From Collinsella sp. (lineage in GTDB: Bacteria; Actinomycetota; Coriobacteriia; Coriobacteriales; Coriobacteriaceae): DNA of 50,233 nt. Where the stretch lies: NCBI GenBank assembly GCA_019425045.1, contig JAHYYI010000010.1, positions 1-50,233 of the forward strand, written 5' to 3'. Both the position numbers and the translations under genes were made by a program. This document shows positions 25,756 to 33,532 of the stretch, in pieces. Within the stretch, counting starts at the first letter, position 1. Every line of letters starts with the position of its first letter. The notes under the pieces are model-generated. The model saw only the letters and a list, made by a program, of their open reading frames with translations, was not told the DNA's origin and searched no databases.

Positions 25756-26805
25756 CTAGAGGAACATCATGAACAGCTTGGCCATGACAAAGCTGATGAG
25801 TCCGCAGGCGGGGAAGGTGAAGAACCAGGTGAACATCATGTCCTTGACGACGCCGAAGTTGATGGCCGAGAGGCGCTTGACGGCACCGACGCCCATGATG
25901 GCGCAGGTCTTGATGTGTGTGGAGGACACGGGGATGCCGGTAAGGGTGGCAAGCAGCAGGTTCGCGGCGCCCGCCAGGTCGGCGGAGAAGCCCTGGTACT
26001 TTTCGAGCTTGACCATGCTCTGGCCAACGGACTTGATGATGCGCTCGCCGCCCACGCTGGTGCCGATGCCCATGGTGGCCGAGCATAGCAGCATAATCCA
26101 GATGGGGATGCCGGCATCGCCGACGCTCGTCTGGCCGCTGGCAAAGGCCACGCCTAAAAAGAGCACGCCGATGAACTTCTGTCCATCCTGCGCGCCGTGC
26201 ATAAAGCTCATGGCCGCAGCGCTCGCGATCTGAGCGTATTTAAAGAAGACGTTGGCACGTCGCCTGTTGGCGGCGGCGAAAAGAATCGAGACGAGCTTGC
26301 ACAGGACCCAGCCCATGACAAAGCCCAGACCGATGGAGAGCGCCAGGCCGTAGATGACCTTCATCCACTCGTGGACGTTGACGCTGCTCGCACCGCCGAG
26401 GGCGATGGCGGCACCGGTCAGGCCGGCGATAAGGCTGTGGCTTTGCGAGGTGGGGATGCCAAAACGCGACGCTGTGGCGCCGTAGACGACGATGGAGAAC
26501 AGCGCCGCGCACAGACAGGCGAGCGCCATGGTGCTGTTTCCTCCAAAGTCGACAATATGGGAGATGGTGTTGGCGACGCTCGCGTTAAAGTGCGTCATGA
26601 TGAGCACGCCAAGGAAGTTGAATGCGGCACTCATGAGAATAGCGGCGCGGGCGGGCATGCAACGCGTAGTGACGCAGGTCGCGATGGCGTTGGGTGCGTC
26701 GGTCCATCCATTGACGAAGATGGCGCCGAGCGCGAGGATCACGGTGACGGCAAGGACTGGGTTCGACACAAGTTGGCCGAGGAAGGTTGAGAACGTTACG
26801 TCCAT
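25756..26805 (-). CDS. pitA: Low-affinity inorganic phosphate transporter PitA
   Basis: A 349-residue Pit family (PiT/SLC20) carrier that imports metal-phosphate with protons. The repeated family motif is visible in both halves: F-V-N-G-W-T-D-A-P-N-A-I-A-T near residue 32, and the S-F-M-H-G-A-Q-D-G-Q-K segment near residue 200. Also visible are G-I-P-T-S-Q-S-H and I-P-V-S-S-T-H-I-K, the substrate-loop motifs. About nine membrane helices are expected. It probably forms an operon with the DUF47 gene downstream. Together with pstSCAB-phoU the window holds both high- and low-affinity phosphate uptake. Confidence 0.94.
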   Translation of the reverse strand: MDVTFSTFLGQLVSNPVLAVTVILALGAIFVNGWTDAPNAIATCVTTRCMPARAAILMSAAFNFLGVLIMTHFNASVANTISHIVDFGGNSTMALACLCAALFSIVVYGATASRFGIPTSQSHSLIAGLTGAAIALGGASSVNVHEWMKVIYGLALSIGLGFVMGWVLCKLVSILFAAANRRRANVFFKYAQIASAAAMSFMHGAQDGQKFIGVLFLGVAFASGQTSVGDAGIPIWIMLLCSATMGIGTSVGGERIIKSVGQSMVKLEKYQGFSADLAGAANLLLATLTGIPVSSTHIKTCAIMGVGAVKRLSAINFGVVKDMMFTWFFTFPACGLISFVMAKLFMMFL

Positions 26806-27055
26806 ATATGGGCTTTCTCGAAGTTTGCAGGCACGTTACAGAAACATGATAAATCGTATCACCTCCTGCGGGTTTCTTTACCGAGTTCTGATGGGAGCAG
26901 TGAATTTTTTGGCACTAAAAATGAATATTAGCCCTGTTGACCGTGGGTGTTCTTTTTGCTAACACACCATGAGGACACGTGCGCGCGCCCCAACACCCCA
27001 AAACCACAGCCTGTTCGCTTTACAACATGCAAACATGCGTTCGATAATAGGAGGC

Positions 27056-27394
27056 ATGGAATATCGACAGACAGATGGCAAAACTCGGCGCGTGCACAAG
27101 CAGTATGTGGACGTCGTAGCTCGCATCCTCGCGGGCGGACAGGTCGTGCCGGTCACCGTCTGCTGGGTCGACGGTCGCTGCTTTACAATTGACGAGATTG
27201 TCTCGTCCACGGGCTTTGGCTTAACGGTTCACGGTGTTCGTACGGCAACGTATAAGGTTCGTTTTGGCGGGCATGCGACCGAGTTGTATCTGGAGGACCA
27301 GGCGTGCGGACGGCCGGACGGCTCGCAGGCCCACGTGATGCGTTGGTGGGTCTGGGCGTTTGATCGTACGCTTGAGGGCGAGCGCCGTAGGTAA
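27056..27394 (+). CDS. Conserved-looking hypothetical protein
   Basis: A 112-residue soluble protein I do not recognise with certainty. It is basic at the N-terminus (K-T-R-R-V-H-K-Q-Y-V-D-V-V-A-R-I), then predicted to be mostly beta, with several Trp residues (C-W-V-D-G, R-W-W-V-W-A-F-D) and a Y-K-V-R-F-G-G strand. This suggests a small SH3-like barrel, but that is only an impression. AGGAGG ends a single base before the ATG at 27056, an odd spacing. The in-frame ATG at 27035 would add seven residues but has no site. It stands alone before a BI-1 family gene, 79 bases downstream. Confidence 0.6.
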   Translation: MEYRQTDGKTRRVHKQYVDVVARILAGGQVVPVTVCWVDGRCFTIDEIVSSTGFGLTVHGVRTATYKVRFGGHATELYLEDQACGRPDGSQAHVMRWWVWAFDRTLEGERRR

Positions 27395-27473
27395 GGACGC
27401 ACGGCGTTCGGGTACAATGACAGGAATCTTGTCACCTGCTGCGCTGTCGTGGCGCTTTTTGAAAGGACGAAGC

Positions 27474-28169
27474 ATGAACGATATTCAGGGCTATCAGAAC
27501 GGCCCCGTCGAGACCGGCGCAAGTCGCGCCAAGGAGATGTCGCCGCGCGCGTACAATCTCGCCATATCTGCCCTGATCTTCTTGGGCTTTTGCGCCATGG
27601 GTGCCGGCGCCTACTTTACGAGCACCATGTCGTTTGCGCGCATGATGATGAGCGGCGCCGCCCTGCCACTGGTCTTTGGCTCGTTTATTTTAACCATCGT
27701 CGGCATGGTCATGATGTCGGCTGCTGCGGGCAAGCAGTCCGTGGGTCTGTCCCTTGTGGGCTACGTAATCTTTGCGAGTACCTTTGGCCTGACGGCGTCG
27801 TTTGGTCTTGCCAACTACGACCTGCCTACCATTAACACCGCCTTTATCGCCACGGCCGCCATCACCTTTGTCTTTGGTGCGCTGGGCGTGACGTTCCCCA
27901 AGTTTTTCCAGCGCGTATATGGCATCGGCTTTGGCATTCTGCTCGCCACTATTCTGGTTGAGATCGTGCTGATGTTCATGGGCGTCTCGCAGACCATCAC
28001 CGACCTGATCGTGATCGTGGTGTTCGCCGGCTTCATCGGCTACGACACCTATGTGGCAACGACGGTGCCGCCCACGCTGCCCAACGCCGTGCTCATGGCA
28101 TCCAACCTGTTCGTGGACATCATCAACGTGTTCCTGCGCATTCTGAACATCCTCGGCCGTCGCGATTAA
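27474..28169 (+). CDS. Bax inhibitor-1 / YccA (TMBIM) family membrane protein
   Basis: A 231-residue protein with seven membrane helices. The family is known from BsYetJ as a pH-sensitive calcium leak channel; in E. coli, YccA binds FtsH and modulates proteolysis. After a polar 40-residue N-terminus, helices run from about 43 to 225. The C-terminal F-A-G-F-I-G-Y-D-T-Y and D-I-I-N-V-F-L-R-I-L-N-I-L-G are typical, including the acidic residues that form the pore sensor. GAAAGGACG precedes the ATG. A terminator follows, so it is a single-gene unit. Confidence 0.9.
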   Translation: MNDIQGYQNGPVETGASRAKEMSPRAYNLAISALIFLGFCAMGAGAYFTSTMSFARMMMSGAALPLVFGSFILTIVGMVMMSAAAGKQSVGLSLVGYVIFASTFGLTASFGLANYDLPTINTAFIATAAITFVFGALGVTFPKFFQRVYGIGFGILLATILVEIVLMFMGVSQTITDLIVIVVFAGFIGYDTYVATTVPPTLPNAVLMASNLFVDIINVFLRILNILGRRD

Positions 28170-28216
28170 AGCGCGGCATTGCGATGCTTCCTGCTGGACA
28201 CGGTAAAACGATGCGA

Positions 28217-28244
28217 AAGGCGGTCCTTCGGGGCCGTCTTTTTT
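28217..28244 (+). terminator. Rho-independent terminator after the BI-1 family gene
   Basis: GGCGGTCC and GGGCCGTC pair (with two G-U pairs) around a TTCG tetraloop and run into TTTTTT. Confidence 0.85.
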
Positions 28245-28309
28245 GTGCGCGGCGGGGTATCATGGATGGGAAAAGCCGATAGCGGCAGCGACAGGAAAGG
28301 TGGCCACGT

Positions 28310-29443
28310 ATGGCAGACGTCGACAACAGGAACCGTAACCGCAGGTCCAACCGAGCGGGTCAGCCCAATCCCAAGCGCGAGGCCCGTGCCAAGGCCGCCG
28401 AGCGTCACGTGGCAACTGTGTCCGAAGCGTGCGCCAAGGATATCGAGCGTTCGCTTGCCGGTGTTCGCGAGTTTGACGGTATGCCTGCCGGCTTTGTCGC
28501 GGCGATGAAGGCCAAGGTTCAGACTGCTGTGGCCCCCGAAGAGCAGGTCGCCGAGGACGTCGAGAACGCGGAGACTGCCGAGGTCGAGGCAGCGCCCGAG
28601 ACCGAGGCGGCGCCCGAGCCCGTCGAGGAGCCTGCCGAGGAAATCGCCGAAGCTGAGTCCGCGCCTGCTGAGGAGCCCGCTCCGGTCCTGCCCGAGGTCA
28701 CTGTGCTTGATGCCTCCGCCACGCAGGCAATCCTCGATAACGGTCGCGGCTATGCGCAGTTCTGCGACATGGCCGTGCTCGCCTTTGCCTCGTTTACCAA
28801 TCCGGGCGGTGGATATATTCAGGGTTATCTGGGCCAGGAGGCCACGCTGTGCGCCGATTCGTATCTGTACAACGTTCTCGATAGGCAGCGTAAGTGGTAC
28901 GGCGAGAACCGTCGCCGCAACATCAACTGCGAGCTCTATCGTAACCGTGCCCTAGTGGTGCCTGCGGTGCGCTTCGACCGCAACCACGTGCATGCATACG
29001 CCGACGTGATCGTGGCCGCCGCGCCCAACGTTAAGCGCGCCCGCCAGGAGTATCGCGTGAGCGACGATGCTCTGCTGGATGCCCTGCGCGACCGCATCCG
29101 CTTTGTGCTCGCCATCTGCGACGAGTTGGGTCGCGAGAAGCTCGTGCTGGGCGCATGGGGCAGCGACAACAACGGCTTTGATGCCGAGGCCGTGGCCGAG
29201 CTCTTCCGCAAGGAGCTCGCATCGGGCGACTTCAAGGTCAAGCAGGTCTTCTTTGCTGTGCCCTCTACGCGCTGGGATGAGGACTTCGCCAAGTTCGAGC
29301 ATGTGTTGGCAAGCTTCCCCGAGCGCAACGAGGAGTCCTATGCCCAGGTTGCCGCCCGCGCTGCGGCCGCCCGTGCCGCCGAGCAGGCTCAGGCCGCTGC
29401 CGAGGACGATGAGGACGAGGACGATTGGCGCAAGTACCTGTAA
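28310..29443 (+). CDS. TIGR02452-like (microbial PARG/macro fold) protein with altered catalytic motif
   Basis: A 377-residue protein. The central domain (about 125-350) matches the TIGR02452/DUF2263 family, which has the macro-domain fold of bacterial-type poly(ADP-ribose) glycohydrolases: A-S-F-T-N-P-G-G-G at 161-168, a Q-E pair at 176-177, S-Y-L-Y-N-V, A-A-P-N-V, and L-V-L-G-A-W-G near the end. The PARG signature is GGG, six to eight residues, then QEE; here the second Glu, which is the catalytic one, is Ala178. A basic N-terminus (1-30), an acidic Ala/Glu/Pro linker (about 75-125) and an acidic C-terminal tail flank the domain. It is a single-gene unit between terminators. Activity on ADP-ribose is doubtful. 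Confidence 0.8.
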   Translation: MADVDNRNRNRRSNRAGQPNPKREARAKAAERHVATVSEACAKDIERSLAGVREFDGMPAGFVAAMKAKVQTAVAPEEQVAEDVENAETAEVEAAPETEAAPEPVEEPAEEIAEAESAPAEEPAPVLPEVTVLDASATQAILDNGRGYAQFCDMAVLAFASFTNPGGGYIQGYLGQEATLCADSYLYNVLDRQRKWYGENRRRNINCELYRNRALVVPAVRFDRNHVHAYADVIVAAAPNVKRARQEYRVSDDALLDALRDRIRFVLAICDELGREKLVLGAWGSDNNGFDAEAVAELFRKELASGDFKVKQVFFAVPSTRWDEDFAKFEHVLASFPERNEESYAQVAARAAAARAAEQAQAAAEDDEDEDDWRKYL

Positions 29444-29469
29444 TCGGTACGTGCTGACAGATAGGTCGA

Positions 29470-29503
29470 GCCGACGGGAGAGGCTGCTTCCGTCGGCTTT
29501 TTA
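29470..29503 (+). terminator. Rho-independent terminator after the PARG-like gene
   Basis: GCCGACGG (29470-29477) pairs with CCGTCGGC (29490-29497), followed by TTTTTATT. Confidence 0.9.
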
Positions 29504-29521
29504 TTGAGTGGGGAGCTTACG

Positions 29522-30181
29522 ATGAAAAACGTTATGTGCTTTGGCGACAGCAACACCTATGGCTATGATCCGGCTGGTATGCGCGATGGCACCGCGGTAC
29601 GCTATGCGCAGGATGTACGCTGGTGCGGCGTGGCGCAGCGTGACCTGGGCGAGGGCTGGCATGTGATTGAGGAGGGGCTCAACGGCCGCACGACGGTGCG
29701 CGACGATATGTGCCACCTGGACACTAACCTCAACGGCATTCGCGCGCTTCCGATGCTGCTCGAGGCCCATAAGCCGCTGGACGCCATTGTGATCATGCTG
29801 GGCACCAACGACTGTAAGACGGTCTTTAACGTGACGGCTTCCGATATCGCCCGTGGCGCCATGGCGCTGATTCGCGCCGTCCGCGCGTTTCCCTGGACCG
29901 ATGCCGCGCCCTGCCCGCGCATTTTGCTGATGGCGCCTATCAAGATTAAGCCGCAAATCGCCGATGTGTATATGACCGATTTTGACGAGCATTCCGCCGA
30001 GGCCTCGGAGCATTTTGCCGAGTACTACGCGCACGTAGCCGAGCAGTTTGGCTGCGACTTTTTGAATGCCGCCGACTTTGCCGAGCCGGGCGATATCGAC
30101 TATCTGCATATGATGCCCGAAAGCCACGAGAGCCTGGGTCACGCCGTGGCAGCCAAGCTCAAAGAGATGCTCGGTGAGTAG
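29522..30181 (+). CDS. SGNH/GDSL family esterase or lipase
   Basis: A 219-residue hydrolase of the SGNH fold (arylesterase/TesA-like). Block I G-D-S-N-T-Y-G-Y carries the nucleophile Ser. Block III G-T-N-D-C-K gives the oxyanion Asn. Block V D-Y-L-H-M-M-P-E-S-H supplies the Asp and His of the triad. There is no signal peptide, so it is cytoplasmic as read. Close relatives act on acyl esters or on carbohydrate acetyl groups, but the substrate is not readable here. The ATG at 29522 has GGGAG upstream; an in-frame start at 29504 would lie against the previous terminator. Confidence 0.87.
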   Translation: MKNVMCFGDSNTYGYDPAGMRDGTAVRYAQDVRWCGVAQRDLGEGWHVIEEGLNGRTTVRDDMCHLDTNLNGIRALPMLLEAHKPLDAIVIMLGTNDCKTVFNVTASDIARGAMALIRAVRAFPWTDAAPCPRILLMAPIKIKPQIADVYMTDFDEHSAEASEHFAEYYAHVAEQFGCDFLNAADFAEPGDIDYLHMMPESHESLGHAVAAKLKEMLGE

Positions 30182-30190
30182 CGCAGCCTC

Positions 30191-30229
30191 AAGCCACCAC
30201 AAAGGGGACAGACGCCTTTGTGGTGGCTT
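30191..30229. repeat. Perfect 15-bp stem around a GGGGACAG-type sequence
   Basis: AAGCCACCACAAAGG (30191-30205) pairs perfectly with 30215-30229 around a nine-base loop GGACAGACG. Only TTTG follows, so it is a poor terminator. It sits between the SGNH gene and the pentapeptide gene and resembles a mobile or dispersed palindrome. Confidence 0.65.
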
Positions 30230-30260
30230 TGCCCGGGTAAACGAACGGCTTGGCTCCCAT

Positions 30261-30872
30261 ATGGGCATGGACGAGCTCATCGACCTCTTTGCCGAGGGCG
30301 ATGAGCTCGTCTCCAATACCGCTTTCGAAGATTTGGATCTTGCCTATGACGTTGCGAACGGCGCGACCTTCGATGGCGTCGTGTTCCGGTCTTGCGAGTT
30401 CGATGGTGTTGACTGGAGCGGCTCGACGTTTCGCGACGTGGTGTTTCGCGGTTGCCGCTTTATCCGCTGCAACATGGAAGGCTGTTGGCTCAATCGCTGC
30501 GACTTCGTCGATTGCTCGGCACCGGGACTCAACTTGCTCAGGGCGCGTCTGTCGAGTGTGTCGTTTACATCGTGCGATTTGAGCTATGCGAACCTTTCGG
30601 AGGGACGCATTGGCCCCATGGCTGCGCATGACACGCGTTTGACCGAGGCCGCGTTTCAGGGTGCCAAGCTGGGTCAGATACGCCTGGATGGCTGTGACCT
30701 GACGCGTATGGATGTGTTTAAGACGTCGCTTTCCGGCGTGGATGTATCGCGTTGTACATTCGCGGCGCCCGTTGTTTCGGGCGATTACCATGAGCTGCGT
30801 GGCCTGACGGTCAATGCCGAGCAGGCGCTGGCACTCTCGGGTTTGTTGGGAATTCAACTCGCCGACGACTAG
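30261..30872 (+). CDS. Pentapeptide repeat protein, Qnr-like layout
   Basis: About 203 residues, dominated by pentapeptide units with a central Phe or Leu (F-D-G-V-V, F-R-S-C-E, F-D-G-V-D, F-R-D-V-V, F-R-G-C-R and so on from about residue 37), which fold into a right-handed quadrilateral beta-helix. The C-terminal end H-E-L-R-G-L-T-V-N-A-E-Q-A-L-A-L-S-G-L-L-G-I looks like the dimerisation helix of Qnr and MfpA proteins, DNA mimics that protect gyrase from quinolones. Length is near the 214-218 of Qnr. The start is uncertain: ATGs at 30261 or 30267 lack a good site, while a GTG at 30174 would read through the hairpin. No gyrase function can be claimed. Confidence 0.75.
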   Translation: MGMDELIDLFAEGDELVSNTAFEDLDLAYDVANGATFDGVVFRSCEFDGVDWSGSTFRDVVFRGCRFIRCNMEGCWLNRCDFVDCSAPGLNLLRARLSSVSFTSCDLSYANLSEGRIGPMAAHDTRLTEAAFQGAKLGQIRLDGCDLTRMDVFKTSLSGVDVSRCTFAAPVVSGDYHELRGLTVNAEQALALSGLLGIQLADD

Positions 30873-30908
30873 ACGCCCCGGCCCTTTGCTCGACCGCTAT
30901 CTAAAATC

Positions 30909-30975
30909 AAACCGTCGCAACATCCGATGATTTTTCGCGTTTGCACGATTTTCATCGAATGTTGCGACGGTTTTT
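30909..30975. terminator. Bidirectional terminator with 22-bp arms
   Basis: Bases 30909-30930 and 30952-30973 are inverted copies with 21 of 22 positions paired. On + it ends GGTTTTTGG; on - it ends GGTTTGATTTT. It lies between the convergent pentapeptide gene and thiD and can stop both. The arms are much longer than a terminator needs. Confidence 0.8.
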
Positions 30976-31017
30976 GGTGCAAGGTAGCCTGTCTCTTTTT
31001 GGCAGGTTACTGGCTAT

Positions 31018-31848
31018 TTAGTACTGCCACATGTGGTTGACGGGGCCGGAGCCTTTGCCCATGTTCAGGCCGGCGGCCAGAGCGCCTGTCAGGTAGGCCT
31101 TGCCGGCGTTGACGGCATCGGCAAGATCCATGCCCTGGGCCAGCGCGCAGGCGATGGCGGACGAAAGCGTGCAGCCGGTGCCGTGTGTGTTGTCGGTCTC
31201 GATGCGCTTGTGGCGGAACCACGTGGTGAGCGGATCGCCCAGATGGTTGCCCTCGTCATCGAGTGGCGCGGGTTCGGCCAATACATCGTTGGCCTCGTTG
31301 ACAAGATGCCCACCCTTAACGAGGGATGCGCAACCAAAGCGGCGGGTGAGGAGCATGGCAGCATTTTGCTGTGTGCGCTCGGAGTCGACCTCGTAGTCAA
31401 GCAGGGCCATGGCCTCGGGAATATTGGGCGTGATGACGGTTGCTAGTGGGAACAGGCGGCGGGTGAGCGCCTCGGCGGCATCTTCGGCAATCAGCCGTGC
31501 GCCCGAGGTGGCTACCATGACGGGGTCGACGACCACGTTTGTCGCGTTCCAGGCGCTCAGGCGGTCGGCGATAACCTCGATAATCTCGGCAGAGAAAACC
31601 ATGCCGATCTTGACGGCGCTGGGGCGGATATCGTCAAATACGGCGTCGATCTGCGCAGCGACGATATCAGGGGAGATATTCTGCACGGCGGTGACACCGA
31701 GCGTGTTTTGTGCGGTGATGGCGGTGATGGCCGTCTCGGCATACAGGCGGTGCGCCGTGATGGTCTTGATGTCGGCCTGAATGCCGGCGCCACCGCTGGA
31801 ATCGGATCCTGCGATGGATAGAACGGCAGGTACCTTACTGCGATCCAT
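31018..31848 (-). CDS. thiD: Hydroxymethylpyrimidine / phosphomethylpyrimidine kinase ThiD
   Basis: A 276-residue ribokinase-fold enzyme that phosphorylates HMP and HMP-P for thiamine synthesis. Marks are S-I-A-G-S-D-S-S-G-G-A-G-I-Q-A-D-I-K-T at the N-terminus, V-D-P-V-M-V-A-T-S-G, T-P-N-I-P-E-A, L-V-K-G-G-H, and the anion-hole motif H-G-T-G-C-T-L-S-S-A, with the catalytic Asp usually found nearby. AAGGGGG precedes the ATG. It lies downstream of thiC on the same strand, but a thiC terminator intervenes, so it may have its own promoter or depend on readthrough. No thiE, thiM or thiG are in the window. Confidence 0.95.
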   Translation of the reverse strand: MDRSKVPAVLSIAGSDSSGGAGIQADIKTITAHRLYAETAITAITAQNTLGVTAVQNISPDIVAAQIDAVFDDIRPSAVKIGMVFSAEIIEVIADRLSAWNATNVVVDPVMVATSGARLIAEDAAEALTRRLFPLATVITPNIPEAMALLDYEVDSERTQQNAAMLLTRRFGCASLVKGGHLVNEANDVLAEPAPLDDEGNHLGDPLTTWFRHKRIETDNTHGTGCTLSSAIACALAQGMDLADAVNAGKAYLTGALAAGLNMGKGSGPVNHMWQY

Positions 31849-31899
31849 GTTTGCCCCCTTGTTCGGTCGGAATCAAATGGGTCTTTAAGCCAGCATTAT

Positions 31900-31936
31900 A
31901 AAGATGCCCGGGCCGACTCTATGTCGAACCCGGGCG
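31900..31936 (-). terminator. Rho-independent terminator of thiC
   Basis: On the minus strand GCCCGGG pairs with CCCGGGC, with an inner GTCG/CGAC helix, and is followed by ATCTTTAT. The T-tract is interrupted, so termination may be partial, allowing some thiD readthrough. Confidence 0.65.
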
Positions 31937-32026
31937 GGCGATGCAATCTTTACGCAAATGTAAGCAAATGTTCACACGTCAACAATTGACGAACACCATG
32001 TTACCGATTGTGGCTCCGGTGACGAG

Positions 32027-33361
32027 TTAGTCCTCCATGCCGAGGTCGATCGTCGTGCCTTCGAACACCTTGTTAACGGTGCGGACGGCGCACATCTTGC
32101 CACACATGGTGCAGGTGCCCTCGGTGGCGGCGGGGGACTCCTCGTAGCGCTTCTTACCGGTGACCGGGTCGAGAGCACACTCCCACATGGCATCCCAGTC
32201 GAGCTTGCGGCGTGCCTGGCCCATCTTGTCGTCCATGTCGCGGGCGTGCGGCACCTTTTTGGCGATATCGGCGGCGTGTGCGGCGATCTTGGTAGCCATG
32301 AGGCCATCGAGCACGTCCTGGGCGTTGGGCAGGCACAAGTGCTCGGCCGGCGTCACGTAGCACAGGAAGTCGGCGCCGGAGCTGGCGGAGATGGCGCCAC
32401 CGATGGCGGCGGTGATGTGGTCGTAGCCCACGCCGATATCGGTCACCAGCGGCCCGAGCACATAGAACGGGGCGTTGTGGCACAGGCGCTTTTGCAGTTT
32501 CATGTTGGCGGCGATCTCGTCGAGCGCCATGTGACCCGGGCCCTCGACCATGACTTGGACGCCGGCGGCCCAGGCGCGCTTGCACAGCTTGCCCAGCTCG
32601 ATCATCTCGGCGGTCTCGGTGGCGTCATTGGAGTCGTAGAGACAGCCCGGGCGGCAGGAGTCGCCGAGCGAGATGGTCACGTCGTACTCGTGGCAGATCT
32701 CGAGCAGCTCGTCAAAGTACTCGTAGAAGGGGTTTTCGTTGCCGGTAACCTCCATCCAGCCAAATAGCAGCGAGCCGCCGCGGCTGACGATGTTCATGAG
32801 GCGGCCGGTCTCCTTAAAGGTCTTGGTGACCGATTTGTTGATGCCGCAGTGGATGGTCATAAAGTCCACGCCGTCCTCGGCGTGCGCGCGCACGACCTCG
32901 AACAGGTCGTCCTTGGTGAGCTTGACCAGCGGCTTTTCCATGTAGCCGATGGCGTCGTACATGGGGACGGTGCCTACCATGAGCGGCGTCTCGTCGATGA
33001 GCTGCTGGCGGAACTGGCGCGTCTTGCCCGAGTTGGAAAGGTCCATGATGGCGTCGGCGCCAAAGTCCTCGGCGATCTTGACCTTCTTCCATTCCTCGGC
33101 GGCATCGGCTTTATCGCCCGAGATGCCCAGGTTGACGTTGACCTTAGTAGACAGGCCCTCGCCGACACCAAAGGCGCGCATGCCCTTTTTGATATGCACG
33201 ATGTTGGCGGGAATGGCGATGCGGCCGTCGGCCACGCGCTCGCGGATGTACTCGGGGTCGCGATGCTCGCGCTCGGCAACCTCCTTCATCTGCGGTGTGA
33301 TCTGCCCGGCGCGGGCGAAGTCGATTTGCGTGACGAGCTTGGGCTCGGTCTGTGTGCTCAT
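32027..33361 (-). CDS. thiC: Phosphomethylpyrimidine synthase ThiC
   Basis: A 444-residue radical SAM-like enzyme converting aminoimidazole ribotide to HMP-P. This is the short form (E. coli ThiC is over 600). Marks are A-D-A-I-M-D-L-S-N-S-G, T-I-H-C-G-I, G-D-S-C-R-P-G-C, V-M-V-E-G-P-G-H-M-A-L-D, the I-T-A-A-I-G-G-A segment, and a C-terminal cluster motif C-T-M-C-G-K-M-C. That motif has Cys spacing X2 then X3, where proteobacterial ThiC has X2 then X4. I chose ATG 33361 with GGGAG upstream. That ribosome site is part of the TPP riboswitch tail, so control is likely at translation. Confidence 0.96.
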   Translation of the reverse strand: MSTQTEPKLVTQIDFARAGQITPQMKEVAEREHRDPEYIRERVADGRIAIPANIVHIKKGMRAFGVGEGLSTKVNVNLGISGDKADAAEEWKKVKIAEDFGADAIMDLSNSGKTRQFRQQLIDETPLMVGTVPMYDAIGYMEKPLVKLTKDDLFEVVRAHAEDGVDFMTIHCGINKSVTKTFKETGRLMNIVSRGGSLLFGWMEVTGNENPFYEYFDELLEICHEYDVTISLGDSCRPGCLYDSNDATETAEMIELGKLCKRAWAAGVQVMVEGPGHMALDEIAANMKLQKRLCHNAPFYVLGPLVTDIGVGYDHITAAIGGAISASSGADFLCYVTPAEHLCLPNAQDVLDGLMATKIAAHAADIAKKVPHARDMDDKMGQARRKLDWDAMWECALDPVTGKKRYEESPAATEGTCTMCGKMCAVRTVNKVFEGTTIDLGMED

Positions 33362-33369
33362 TGGCACGG

Positions 33370-33463
33370 CTCCCTTCGTTGGCATTACCCATATCAGGTT
33401 TGCGGGTCAGGGCTGGCGCGCCCAATCTCAGCCTGCCGTCTTGTCCTGCAAGCTCCCCGTTTA
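33370..33463 (-). promoter_or_regulatory. TPP riboswitch (THI box) of thiC
   Basis: Read on the minus strand, the hallmark segments occur in order: GGGGAGCTTGC, then GGCTGAGATTGGGC, then GACCCGCAAACCTGATATGG, then GTAATGCCAACGAAGGGAGC. CTGAGA and the ACCTGAT...TAATGCCAGCG-type pocket bind the pyrimidine and pyrophosphate parts of thiamine pyrophosphate. The AAGGGAG tail doubles as the thiC ribosome binding site. Confidence 0.96.
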
Positions 33464-33532
33464 TGTAATGGGCTCAAGTATAGCTCGAATGGGTACGATT
33501 GGCCTAACGAGCGTGCCTGTGGGGAGGCGTAC

